Assembly: GCF_001183545.1 (NCBI RefSeq)
Contig: NZ_KQ236688.1
Span: 3,174,395-3,238,394 of the forward strand
Direction: 5' to 3'
DNA from: Cellvibrio sp. pealriver
GTDB lineage: Bacteria > Pseudomonadota > Gammaproteobacteria > Pseudomonadales > Cellvibrionaceae
Length of the DNA stretch: 64,000 nucleotides
Shown here: positions 54,815-63,785 of the stretch, in pieces
How the letters are laid out: each line of letters begins with the position of its first letter
Position numbering within the stretch: position 1 is the first letter of the stretch
Notes under the pieces: generated by a model
Told to the model about the DNA's origin: nothing
The model's input: the letters and a program-made list of their open reading frames with translations, nothing else
Database searches by the model: none
Program-made: the position numbers and the translations under genes

Positions 54815-56224
54815 TTATTGTGCCGCAGGTGCACTCACTGAATCGCTCAGGGTGATGCGTTTAATCTCACCGACAACACACAAATAACTGACAATCGCCA
54901 CAACCGCATGCGCCCCCACATAAGCGAGCGCACCCGCAAATGAACCGGTGCTATGCACTATGTAACCAATCACAATTGGCGTGACTATGCCGGCGCTATT
55001 ACCAAAGGTATTGAATAATCCGCCCGACAAACCGCCCGCCTCTTTTGGCGATGTATCCGCTACAACCGCCCAGCCCAGCGCACCTACACCCTTGCCGAAA
55101 TAGGCGAGCGACATAATCGCAATCACCAGCGTATCGGTATCCACGTAATTGCACGCAATCATGCTGGTGGACATTAACATGCCCACCACAATCGGCAATT
55201 TTCGCGCAAAGGTGAGAGAGTAACCTTTTTTGGTCAGGCGATCAGAAAGCCAGCCGCCAGACACACCACCCAAAAATCCGGCAATCGCCGGAAGCGATGC
55301 CAAAAAACCCGCCTGCAAAATACTCATGCCGCGCTCTTGCACCAAATACACCGGAAACCAGGTGAGAAAAAAATAGGTGAGCGAATTAATACAGTACTGC
55401 CCGATATACACACCGAGCAACATGCGCGAGGCAAGCAATTCTTTAATGCACTTGAAGGTATCAACACGCTGGTTTTGTTGCGTGGAATTATCAAGGTCAA
55501 CCAGCGCACCACCTTCTTCTATGTAACGCAATTCGCTGGCATTGACGCGCGGGTGTTGTTTGGGTGAGAAAATCGTTTTTAACCAGATACCGGCCAATAC
55601 AATTCCCAGTGCGCCCATAAAAAAGAAAATACTTTGCCAGCCGTAACTGTGCACCATCCAGCCCATTAAGGGCGCGAAGGCAACGGTTGCAAAATACTGC
55701 GCCGAATTAAAAATAGATGCTGCCAGCCCGCGCTCATGGGTGGGAAACCACGCCGAGGTAATACGGCTATTACCGGGAAAGGCAGGCGCTTCTGCTGCAC
55801 CGACCAACAAGCGCAACACAATCAGCATAATGAATGCGGCACCGCCCGTTAAAAAACCCACAAACCCTTGCAGCAGGGTAAAAGTGGACCATAAAAAAAT
55901 ACTCGCAAAATAGGTCAACCGGGAACCAAATTTATCCAGCAACCAACCGCCGGGAATTTGCGCCAACACATAACTCCAGGCAAACGCAGAAAAAATATAA
56001 CCCATCTCAATAGGCGATAAACCAAGATCGCTGGCGATATCAGATCCGGCGATAGAAATTGTCGCGCGGTCGGCATAGTTGATAGTGGTGGCGATGAATA
56101 GCATCGCCAAAATTCCCCAACGGGCACGCGTTGCAGTCGCTGTACTGATAACCCCCTGATTAGCGGATAGATGGCTACCGCTTTGGTTTATGTCGGGTGC
56201 GCCGTTTGCTGGTGCATTGGCCAT
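54815..56224 (-). CDS. MFS transporter for hexuronate/hexarate (GudP/ExuT type)
   Basis: 469-residue inner membrane transporter, 12 helices, anion:cation symporter branch of the MFS. After a 30-residue hydrophilic N-terminus comes RARWGILAMLFIATTINYAD, typical of GudP/GarP/ExuT proteins; conserved ARFFPTHERG-like SAWFPTHERGLAAS motif follows. Co-transcription with garD suggests galacturonate, galactarate or glucarate as substrate; sequence alone does not decide. Promoter and shared element lie at 56292-56326. Confidence 0.92.
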   Translation of the reverse strand: MANAPANGAPDINQSGSHLSANQGVISTATATRARWGILAMLFIATTINYADRATISIAGSDIASDLGLSPIEMGYIFSAFAWSYVLAQIPGGWLLDKFGSRLTYFASIFLWSTFTLLQGFVGFLTGGAAFIMLIVLRLLVGAAEAPAFPGNSRITSAWFPTHERGLAASIFNSAQYFATVAFAPLMGWMVHSYGWQSIFFFMGALGIVLAGIWLKTIFSPKQHPRVNASELRYIEEGGALVDLDNSTQQNQRVDTFKCIKELLASRMLLGVYIGQYCINSLTYFFLTWFPVYLVQERGMSILQAGFLASLPAIAGFLGGVSGGWLSDRLTKKGYSLTFARKLPIVVGMLMSTSMIACNYVDTDTLVIAIMSLAYFGKGVGALGWAVVADTSPKEAGGLSGGLFNTFGNSAGIVTPIVIGYIVHSTGSFAGALAYVGAHAVVAIVSYLCVVGEIKRITLSDSVSAPAAQ

Positions 56225-56291
56225 GAATCAACTCCCGCATTGGTTGAATCGTTTTATTGTTAGGTTATTGTTACGTTATTAAGTCTTTTAA

Positions 56292-56326
56292 ATGATGCGA
56301 GCTAATGAATGCCAAATCAAACCAAT
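56292..56326 (-). promoter_or_regulatory. Promoter of transporter-garD unit with 30-nt element shared with 63791-63820
   Basis: On the minus strand TTGATT (-35, 56320-56315), 17-nt spacer and CATCAT (-10, 56297-56292), 68 nt before the start codon. The plus-strand block GCGAGCTAAT-N6-CAAATCAAACCAAT (56297-56326) is found with the same spacing at 63791-63820, so it may contain a regulator site. Confidence 0.6.
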
Positions 56327-56364
56327 CGATAAATGGATTAATCCAGTTTGCGCATGAATACCAT

Positions 56365-57507
56365 TCACTCATTCTGTACTTCCGGTTTATTGCTGCGCGC
56401 TTTCAATGCAAGCGTTTCCACCCAGGAAGGATTATTACCGGTTGCCTTGCGCTCTGTTACGGTCAGCGCACCCGTTGCAGGATTTATCGCAAACACCTGC
56501 AGGTGATGGGATTTTTGCCCAACCACTAACAGATAACGCCCGCTCTCAGAAATTGTAAACGCGCGCGGCTGATGTTCGGTTGTCCATTTACCCAGCGCGC
56601 GCAAGCGCCCCGATTGCTGATCCACCCTGAAACCAAATAGGCTATTGCTGTTGCGCTCCGATACATACAAAAAATGTTCATCCGGCGTTAAATGAATATC
56701 GGCCGCCCAAGGCGCATTCCCTGCTGGCAAAAGCGAATGCGATTCGCGCAACCTCAACACTCCCGTTGAAGGGTCGCGCGCAGCAACTTGCACTTGCGCA
56801 CTTAATTCACTGAGTACATAAACGCGCTTTTTTTGTTTGGAAAAAACAAAATGGCGCGGCCCGGAACCTGCCGGTAACTCAAGCGCTGTTGTATGTGGAG
56901 TCTCATCACCCAGCCGAAAATAATCCAAGCGGTTTTCACCGAGTAACGACACATAAATAAATTGATTTTCAGGGTCCGCGGTTATTTGGTGCGGGTGCGC
57001 ACCTGTCTTAATTACCTGCGCTTGCGCCGCAGGAATTCCCTCGGAATCCAATGGCTGGATGCTAATGCTATTGCCTCCATAGGAAGCCGACAATAAATAG
57101 CGCCCCGCGCGATCAAGATCGATATTGGCCATGCTATCGGGCAAAGGGATTGATGTTCGCGCAGTTAAATAACCCGTGTGCGGATCAATATCAAACACCG
57201 CCACGCGATAAGGCTCCGAGCGGATCGCGGCATAAAGCAGCCGCTTGTTGTGCGATAAACGCAGCGGCATGACTGCACCGCGCACCGCAAGGGTTTGTTG
57301 CAATGCAGCTTTGCCGGTTTGTTCATCCAACCAAAATACAGACAGACTGTGCGAATCGCTGTTGGCGATATAAACCGCTGTTGTTGCAGAGGCTATTGTT
57401 GCTGAGGTTGTTGTTGCTGAGGCCATTGTGGAAATAGCACAGAACCCAAATAAGAACGAACAGAGTAATAATAAACATGCCCGGCAACCAAGTCCGGGCA
57501 CAGGCAT
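56365..57507 (-). CDS. Predicted exported lactonase, seven-bladed beta-propeller (COG2706/Pgl family)
   Basis: 380 residues from the ATG at 57507; an ATG at 57570 would add 21 residues and overlap the GH28 gene. The N-terminus has a hydrophobic stretch (ACLLLLCSFLFGFCAISTMA) that looks like a signal peptide, followed by a Ser/Ala/Thr linker made by 15-bp DNA repeats. The rest is seven propeller blades, with lactonase-family motifs such as GAHPHQITADPENQFIYV, GSGPRHFVFS and PWAADIHLTPDEHFLYVSER. In this context it may open galactarolactone formed by uronate dehydrogenase, as COG2706 lactonases do in other oxidative uronate pathways, but export would put it in the periplasm. Substrate unproved. 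Confidence 0.82.
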   Translation of the reverse strand: MPVPGLGCRACLLLLCSFLFGFCAISTMASATTTSATIASATTAVYIANSDSHSLSVFWLDEQTGKAALQQTLAVRGAVMPLRLSHNKRLLYAAIRSEPYRVAVFDIDPHTGYLTARTSIPLPDSMANIDLDRAGRYLLSASYGGNSISIQPLDSEGIPAAQAQVIKTGAHPHQITADPENQFIYVSLLGENRLDYFRLGDETPHTTALELPAGSGPRHFVFSKQKKRVYVLSELSAQVQVAARDPSTGVLRLRESHSLLPAGNAPWAADIHLTPDEHFLYVSERNSNSLFGFRVDQQSGRLRALGKWTTEHQPRAFTISESGRYLLVVGQKSHHLQVFAINPATGALTVTERKATGNNPSWVETLALKARSNKPEVQNE

Positions 57508-57538
57508 CGTCTTTTCAACAGCGCCAATAGTGGAAGAA

Positions 57539-58930
57539 TTATTCAAAATGCGCCGACAATGTTTGTCCATTGATTTGCAAGTCGGTAAAGGTCACATTTT
57601 TCAGGTTGGTAAAATCCATAAACTGTTTGGCAGATTTCACCTGGATATTTTTAAACAATACATTTTCCAATGGCTGCACTTGCGGGGCGTGGCTGATAAA
57701 AAAAGTATCCACTTTTTCTGCCACAATATTTTCAAACACAATATCGTGATATTTGGATGGAAAATTTCCGCCCAGATAACCCGCCACATAACTCAAGTCA
57801 AACCAGAATAAATATTTGGCTTCACCAATTTTCGTGTTGCGGATGCGCACATGCTCCACACTGCCACCGCGATCAAGATTTGCTTTTAAACGGAAAACCG
57901 ATGTGCCTTTTAAATAAGTGTTATCGGTGAAAAAGACATTTTTAATCCCGCCTGACATTTCACTGCCCAGGCCCACACCGTCTTCACCATCGAGAATATT
58001 ATTTCTCACCACCACATTTTCACTGGGGCGACCAATGGTGCGGCCATCCAGATCGCGGCCGGATTTAATCACGACCGAATCATCACCGGTGCGGAAATGG
58101 TTATCTTCAATCACCACCCAGCGGCCCGAATCAATATCAATACCGTCGTTGTTCGGGAACATGCTATTTACTTTGACTTTGCGCATTTGTGCGTGGTCGG
58201 TGTACACCAAATGATTAACCCAGAAAGGGGAGTTGATCGCAGTGTAGCCTTCAAGCAACACCCGTTTTGCATTCACAATCTGGATCAGCGATGGACGCAA
58301 AAAATGCCCTTCAGCGAATTGACGTTTTTCCAGTGGCACACCGTCAAAACCCATTTTACGCAGCGCCGCAATATCATCGGCTTGTTGTGTATGCCACGCA
58401 TGGAATTCACTGTTGGCATTACCGTCAATCGTGCCGGTACCGGTGATAGCAACATCGGTAACATTATTGGCATACACCAGCGGTGAATAACCGTAAATTT
58501 CTGTGCCTTCCCAGCGGGTAAATACCGCAGGCAAGTAATCTTTTGCCGCTGCACTGAATAACAGGGTTGCGCCTTCTGCTACATGTAAATTAATAAAACT
58601 CTGCAAATGCACAGGCCCGTTGGACAACCACTTACCGGCAGGGATAATCACTTTACCACCACCAGCGGCAACAGCAGCGGCAATCGCTTTTTGAATCGCA
58701 GGACGGGCATCGCTTGCGCCATCGCTTTTTGCACCAAAGTCGGTAATCACAAAAGTATTCTCGGGAATCTTTGGTGATTCAATTTTTTTAAGAATGACAT
58801 CCATTTGTTTCCAATCCGACTTCTTATAAAAATGCGTCGAGGCTTGAGCGCTGGATAGCACAACACAGTGCATCAACAATAAGCAGATGCTGATTTTTCG
58901 CAGACTGGGGAATAGAGTGGTTGATAACAT
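57539..58930 (-). CDS. GH28 family polygalacturonase-like enzyme
   Basis: 463 residues with a signal peptide (ISICLLLMHCVVLSSAQAS), so periplasmic or secreted. Residues about 60-460 form the right-handed beta-helix. GH28 catalytic acids are present: PNNDGIDIDS and RTGDDSVVIKSG, and RLKAN replaces the RIK motif. The usual HGHGG loop with its catalytic-site His reads DGEDGVGLGSEMSGG here, so that His is absent. It is probably an exo-acting or altered-specificity member that releases galacturonic acid units. ATG 58930 chosen (GAGA upstream) over GTG 58942. 31 nt before the lactonase. Confidence 0.9.
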   Translation of the reverse strand: MLSTTLFPSLRKISICLLLMHCVVLSSAQASTHFYKKSDWKQMDVILKKIESPKIPENTFVITDFGAKSDGASDARPAIQKAIAAAVAAGGGKVIIPAGKWLSNGPVHLQSFINLHVAEGATLLFSAAAKDYLPAVFTRWEGTEIYGYSPLVYANNVTDVAITGTGTIDGNANSEFHAWHTQQADDIAALRKMGFDGVPLEKRQFAEGHFLRPSLIQIVNAKRVLLEGYTAINSPFWVNHLVYTDHAQMRKVKVNSMFPNNDGIDIDSGRWVVIEDNHFRTGDDSVVIKSGRDLDGRTIGRPSENVVVRNNILDGEDGVGLGSEMSGGIKNVFFTDNTYLKGTSVFRLKANLDRGGSVEHVRIRNTKIGEAKYLFWFDLSYVAGYLGGNFPSKYHDIVFENIVAEKVDTFFISHAPQVQPLENVLFKNIQVKSAKQFMDFTNLKNVTFTDLQINGQTLSAHFE

Positions 58931-58941
58931 AGTGGTTCTCA

Positions 58942-59002
58942 CTTTTTATAAACGTTACTTTTATAGGTGTTGCTTTTATAGGCGCTGCTTTTATAGACGT
59001 TG
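58942..59002. repeat. 15-bp tandem repeat between GH105 and GH28 genes
   Basis: Three clean copies of CTTTTATAGGNGNTG (58958-59002) preceded by one degenerate copy (58942-58957). It lies in the GH28 leader, starting 11 nt upstream of its ATG, and could alter translation or expression by copy-number change. Confidence 0.75.
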
Positions 59003-59019
59003 TTTTTTCGCTGAATACA

Positions 59020-60222
59020 TTATTTAAATTGCGCAATTTCGACACCAGCCAAAATAAATGGCCCCAACCCATGAGGGTCATCGGTGCGGATGGCTTCACT
59101 GACATAATACTCAAAGGTGCCCGTTCTATAGGGTTCATTGCCCAGGCCTGCGCTACCGCAGGTATCTTTTAAATGCAGCATGCCCTGACTATCCAATTCA
59201 GTATGATTTTTTACGATCCCATCAAAAATATTACGTGCGATACCTTTATATTTTTCCGGTAAATAATGTTTGTTGTAACCCTTGGCAAAGGCATAGGCAA
59301 ACATGGCGCTACCGGAGGTCTCCAAATAATTACCATAGCGATCACCCTGATCTGTCACCTGATACCAGAGATGACTTGGGTGCTGCACTTTTAATAAAGC
59401 TTCCGACAATTCGTTTAACAACCGGATCAAGTCTTTGCGCTTGGGATGATTTTTGGGGAAGTAATCAAGCGTATCGACTAACGCCATGGCATACCAACCC
59501 ATAGAGCGCGACCAGAAGTGCGGCGATAAACCTGTTTCTTTATTCGCCCATTTTTGTAAGTGACTTTCATCCCAGGCGTGAAACAGCAATCCGGTTTTGG
59601 CATCGCGGGTTTTGCTTTCAATCAGCAAAAACTGGTGCGCAATATCATCAAACGATGCGCTGGATTCTTTGTGCACTTGTGCAAATTGCGCGTAGTAGGG
59701 CGCGCCCATATACAAGCCGTCCAACCACATTTGCCAAGGGTAAATATTTTTGTGCCAGAAACCGCCGCCGGTAGTGCGCGGCTGCCATTGCAATTGCACA
59801 CGCAAACTTTGCATAGCCGTTAAATAGCGCGGGTCTTTATATTTTTCATAGAGTAAAAATAAAAGTTTGCCGGGATTGATGGAATCAATATTAAATTCCG
59901 TCTGGGAGTAACCGTGAATTTTGCCGTTTTTATCGATGAGTTGATCGACAAACGTTTTACCGTAGGCGAGATATTTTTCATTGCCGGTTTGTGCATAGAG
60001 TTTTTGAAAACCGTACAACACCAGTGAATAAGGATAGCCCCACTCAGGCTCAGTTAACTGCTTGAACTCACGCATGGTCCAGGCTTCGGGGTGGCGCTGC
60101 ATAATGGAGTTAGCCATTAGCTCGGTAGTCGCCAACGGCGTTTGTTCTGCCTGTGCTGCGCAGCTCACGCTAAGTGCAGCCCCAAAAATAAGAGAAGATA
60201 CCAACAGAAATATTTTTTTCAT
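59020..60222 (-). CDS. GH105 unsaturated rhamnogalacturonyl/galacturonyl hydrolase
   Basis: 400 residues with signal peptide (KKIFLLVSSLIFGAALSVSC, then AAQA); a lipoprotein form is possible given the Cys. The (alpha/alpha)6 barrel of the YteR/YesR family shows in YSLVLYGFQKLYA, the catalytic Asp in MWLDGLYMGAPYYA, FWSRSMGWYAMALVDTLDYF and GTFEYYVSEAIRTDD. It removes the unsaturated uronic acid left by pectate or rhamnogalacturonan lyases. ATG 60222 begins the signal; the longer frame to 60300 is rejected. Between the TonB receptor and GH28 genes. Confidence 0.93.
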   Translation of the reverse strand: MKKIFLLVSSLIFGAALSVSCAAQAEQTPLATTELMANSIMQRHPEAWTMREFKQLTEPEWGYPYSLVLYGFQKLYAQTGNEKYLAYGKTFVDQLIDKNGKIHGYSQTEFNIDSINPGKLLFLLYEKYKDPRYLTAMQSLRVQLQWQPRTTGGGFWHKNIYPWQMWLDGLYMGAPYYAQFAQVHKESSASFDDIAHQFLLIESKTRDAKTGLLFHAWDESHLQKWANKETGLSPHFWSRSMGWYAMALVDTLDYFPKNHPKRKDLIRLLNELSEALLKVQHPSHLWYQVTDQGDRYGNYLETSGSAMFAYAFAKGYNKHYLPEKYKGIARNIFDGIVKNHTELDSQGMLHLKDTCGSAGLGNEPYRTGTFEYYVSEAIRTDDPHGLGPFILAGVEIAQFK

Positions 60223-60289
60223 GGAGAACACCACACTCGGAACAGCATCAATACCGCATGCTACGCGGCGGGAATGCTTTAGAGGAAAG

Positions 60290-60323
60290 AACCGGATCAT
60301 TAATCAATAGTAATGATCCGGTT
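60290..60323 (-). terminator. Hairpin after the TonB-dependent receptor gene
   Basis: Perfect 13-bp stem AACCGGATCATTA/TAATGATCCGGTT with 8-nt loop, 36 nt past the receptor stop; tail TTCTTTCC is only weakly T-rich, so read-through to GH105 is possible. Confidence 0.5.
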
Positions 60324-60358
60324 ATTGCTGCTAATGGTACTGACTTGTGGATGACAAC

Positions 60359-63241
60359 TTAGAAGGTCGCGCGAATTCCAAGGCTGATTTCACGGCCAGT
60401 GTTATTCACCTCACGCACCAAATCCAAATCGCCACCTGAGGTGACCGGGCCAGTGGTGTAAAGACGCTCGTCTTCTTCTGTCAGGTTAATCACTTCAAGA
60501 CTGACTTTGACGTTGTCGGTAATGTTGTAGAACGCCGACATATCCACACGGGTTGGACCAGTGGTGTTTTCGGAATAGTTGCGATCACTGCCAGGAATTG
60601 AAGTTACGTAATCATCGCGACCATTCACGACTACGCGCGCACCAAAGTTTTCACGCTCAAAGTACACACCGTAGTTGTAACTGTTTTCCGATAAACCACT
60701 TAATGGACCTTTGATATCACCAGGGTAAGTAATTTCAGAATCCACGTAGGTGTAGTTGGCAAACATACCTAAGCCTTCAAAGGTGGAAGGCAAAAAGCTG
60801 AACGGTTGTTGATAGGAAATTTCATAACCATCCACCGTTGCGCCTTCACCATTAACCGGAGTAGAGATGTTCCACTCATCGTTAATACTTACACCATTAG
60901 GATCAAACGTCGGTGAGCTTGGGTTGGTTTGCGGGAATGCCGTTGCGACAATCGCTTTCAATTCCGGCGACAAGGTGCTCGCCACAGTGTCACTCAAAAT
61001 AAAGCTATCAATATCTTTGTGGAAGAAGGTAATCGCCACTACGGATTCTTCCGCAAAATACCATTCCACGCCTAAATCAACAGCATCCGCCATCGTTGGT
61101 TTAAGACCTGGGTTACCGATATTCAGGTTGCCATTGATTGGCGTTGCGTTAACAGTCGCGGTCATGCTCGACATATTAGGGCGCGATAAATTTCTGTTGG
61201 CACTGAAGCGAACCAATACATCATCCACCACTTCCAAGGTGGCGTTCATGGAGGGCAGCCACTCTTTGTAATCGCTCTCGCGTTTTGAAATTTCGGTTCC
61301 GGCAACACCAATAGAAGTCACTTCCGTTTCAACATAACGCAAACCGGCATTGACCATTAATGGCATGCCCGCCAATTGCATATTGCGGTTGTATTCGGTG
61401 TAGGCACCAGTTGTCGTTTCGGTGACATCGAAGGTGGTAGGGTCATTCGGATTCAATGTAAATGAGCCTGCGTTATAAGCCGCTTTGGTTGCAGCAAAAT
61501 CATTCACAATAAAATTCGTCGGGAAACCCGCAGGTGGATTAATTGCATCGCCATAACCTTTGGATACTTTATCCAAGGTAGTCGTCAAATTCACAGTAGC
61601 TTGGGTGATTGGAAGAATAGTTGCGGTGCCCGAACCGGTATTCACTTTTGCAACAGGATCGGTCAGCGAACCGGCGGTTGGATCATGGCGCTCGGAGGTA
61701 ATGTTGCGGTCATTCCAGATCACACCGGTTTTGATACTGGATTCATCCAGATCCCAGGTCAGGTCTGCGCGGAAAGTATCGTTCTCACGCTCCACAATAT
61801 CTTTACGCAATGTCGGCGCAGTGAAGTGATAATTCAACGGATCAGTAATATCAAAGCCGTAACTCATTTCCGCAATATCGCCATCGCTGCGGAAATCATA
61901 AGCAAAATAGGTTGGATTCAATCCGTTGATCGCTTTGCGCGTAGGTGCAGCGGCGTTTGCATAACTCGGATTGAGCGCATCAAGGTTAAAACGATACTGC
62001 TCTTCGTCGTGCACCACTGCGGCATTACCAAACATCAGATCCAATTTTAAATTATCAGTAAGGTCAAACTTTCCTGACAACACAACTTGTTCGAATTCGG
62101 TATCACTGAATTGGCCACGGCTTTCTACGCGCGGGGTAACACCGGTAAATTCACCGGCAATCGCAACGCGGCCAGCGTCATCCAACACAATATTGGTGGG
62201 CGTGATGGATGCAAAGGTATTGCGGAATTGCGCAAAGAAATTGTATGAAGAGACGGACGTTTTCAGATCGGATTTCAAATAATCCAACGTAAATTCCATG
62301 CGATCAGTTGGTCTGAACTGGAATGAACCTGTTACACCGGTACGCTCCTGATCAGTGTTGAATGAATCCATACGCGGTAAACGCGGGAACAACATGTAAT
62401 CGAGTTTTTCATTGGCGAATTTTGCGCTGGTTTGATCGAGATCAGGATAGTTAGCTAGCGGATCTGGAGTACCACCACTGATAGCAACTGTAGAATCATT
62501 GCCAACAAAACTTCTGTTGGAGTTATCAAAAGCCGATGTCCAGCGCACGCTGCCAAAACCTTCCTGACGAATATTGCGCTCGGATTGTGCAAAACTCACT
62601 AACACACCCAACTTATCATCCGCGAATGTATTGCTAAACATACCGACTACACGCGGGTCATCTTCACCGGTCAGGTTATCAACGGCCATTGATCCGCCAA
62701 CAACGGCATGCAAGCCCGGATTATCAAAAGGCTTGGCAGAATAAAGCTCAACTGTAGAAGCAAGGCCACCTTCTTCCAGTGAGCCTTTGGCCGATTTATT
62801 CAACACAATTTTATTAAATAATTCTGATGCAAACACGTTGAAGTCAAACGAGCGACCGCGATTCACGCCGCCAGAGGAGTCAAGACCACCGGTGCTTGAT
62901 GGTACTTCCATTCCATTTAAAGTTGTTGCAGAAAAACCGGGGCCAAGACCACGCACGGTAATATTGCGCCCTTCACCGCCTTCGCGGGTAATCGCAACAC
63001 CGGGAACGCGCTGTAAAGATTCAGCGAGGTTAAGGTCGGGCATTTTGCCCATGTCTTCTGCGACAATTGCATCGACATTGTTGGCCGAGTTGCGCTTGGT
63101 ATTCAGCGCATTTGCCAAGCTGGCGCGGAAACTACCGGTCACGATAACTTCCTCAACCTCGGAGTCCTGAGCATAACTGGTGACGGGGATCATGCTGGCT
63201 GCAATAGCAAACACAAGCGGGTTAACTGCAAACTTTTTCAT
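60359..63241 (-). CDS. TonB-dependent receptor, likely for pectin oligosaccharides
   Basis: 960-residue outer membrane transporter. Signal peptide ends SYAQ; a TonB-box-like EVEEVIVTGSFRAS is followed by the plug (about 50-190: LAESLQRVPGVAITREGGEG, ITVRGLGPGFSATTLNGM) and a 22-strand barrel ending in the terminal Phe (ISLGIRATF). The class of long receptors with this plug is common for carbohydrate uptake in Cellvibrio and Xanthomonas relatives. Next to GH105 and GH28, so oligogalacturonide or rhamnogalacturonan fragments are the likely ligands. ATG 63241 has GGAG 6 nt upstream and is preferred to ATG 63253. Confidence 0.94.
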   Translation of the reverse strand: MKKFAVNPLVFAIAASMIPVTSYAQDSEVEEVIVTGSFRASLANALNTKRNSANNVDAIVAEDMGKMPDLNLAESLQRVPGVAITREGGEGRNITVRGLGPGFSATTLNGMEVPSSTGGLDSSGGVNRGRSFDFNVFASELFNKIVLNKSAKGSLEEGGLASTVELYSAKPFDNPGLHAVVGGSMAVDNLTGEDDPRVVGMFSNTFADDKLGVLVSFAQSERNIRQEGFGSVRWTSAFDNSNRSFVGNDSTVAISGGTPDPLANYPDLDQTSAKFANEKLDYMLFPRLPRMDSFNTDQERTGVTGSFQFRPTDRMEFTLDYLKSDLKTSVSSYNFFAQFRNTFASITPTNIVLDDAGRVAIAGEFTGVTPRVESRGQFSDTEFEQVVLSGKFDLTDNLKLDLMFGNAAVVHDEEQYRFNLDALNPSYANAAAPTRKAINGLNPTYFAYDFRSDGDIAEMSYGFDITDPLNYHFTAPTLRKDIVERENDTFRADLTWDLDESSIKTGVIWNDRNITSERHDPTAGSLTDPVAKVNTGSGTATILPITQATVNLTTTLDKVSKGYGDAINPPAGFPTNFIVNDFAATKAAYNAGSFTLNPNDPTTFDVTETTTGAYTEYNRNMQLAGMPLMVNAGLRYVETEVTSIGVAGTEISKRESDYKEWLPSMNATLEVVDDVLVRFSANRNLSRPNMSSMTATVNATPINGNLNIGNPGLKPTMADAVDLGVEWYFAEESVVAITFFHKDIDSFILSDTVASTLSPELKAIVATAFPQTNPSSPTFDPNGVSINDEWNISTPVNGEGATVDGYEISYQQPFSFLPSTFEGLGMFANYTYVDSEITYPGDIKGPLSGLSENSYNYGVYFERENFGARVVVNGRDDYVTSIPGSDRNYSENTTGPTRVDMSAFYNITDNVKVSLEVINLTEEDERLYTTGPVTSGGDLDLVREVNNTGREISLGIRATF

Positions 63242-63599
63242 AGAGCTCTCCATTATTATTACCTGACGTTTTTATTAATTAGCAAATCGGTTTGAGTGTC
63301 GTTTATTAAACAGAAGTCGTGATCACGCCATTATTCCAAATAACTATTTTAGTTTTAGTGTTTATTGAAATAGATTTTTATGCTGATCAAGCTTCGTTGC
63401 GCAATCCATAGGCCGAAGTCATTACACATTGCCGATATGCAATTTTTATAACGTTGTATTAATAATTTTTTTATTTGCTTTCTATTAAAAGTTTTTTAAT
63501 TTTCAATTTATAAAAATTATTTTTTTAAAAAATTTGTAACCGCTTTTATAAAATTCTAGTGCTATAACACGAGAGAGAAAAATTCACTCATTGCCAAAC
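63242..63599. other. Long AT-rich upstream region of the receptor gene
   Basis: About 360 nt, very AT-rich between 63340 and 63560, with no coding frame. It should hold the receptor promoter on the minus strand; several AT-rich hexamers fit, none stands out. A palindrome-like CAAATCGGTTTG occurs near 63283-63294. Confidence 0.4.
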
Positions 63600-63631
63600 A
63601 AAAAACCTGCGCCCCGTTAAAGAAGCGCAGG
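63600..63631 (-). terminator. Rho-independent terminator of a minus-strand transcript
   Basis: Stem CCTGCGC/GCGCAGG with 12-nt loop followed on the minus strand by six T. It ends a transcript coming from the right, either the LysR-type gene (253 nt upstream) or a short non-coding RNA. Confidence 0.75.
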
Positions 63632-63780
63632 AATTACGCTATGAGTGTAACTAAGGCAAACAACAATCACGACCTTTCCGGACGAAGTAGAACCAGCTAG
63701 CCGAACCAGAGTGACCGACGGAATCGCGATACCTTGCGGTGAAAGCCCTGTGAAACTTGCACCTGATCGCAAATCAGTTG
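63600..63780 (-). ncRNA. Candidate small RNA ending at the 63600 terminator
   Basis: A promoter-like pair (63786-63814) and the terminator at 63600-63631 frame about 180 nt with no credible open reading frame; the longest minus-strand frame I find is about 21 codons. No RNA family recognised. It could also be the 3' untranslated end of the LysR-type gene transcript. Confidence 0.3.
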
Positions 63781-63785
63781 GTTCG

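Noticed and set aside
57539..57570. Lactonase start at ATG 57570
   Set aside because: It would overlap the GH28 3' end by 32 nt and place 21 hydrophilic residues before the signal-like stretch; ATG 57507 is simpler, though not proven.
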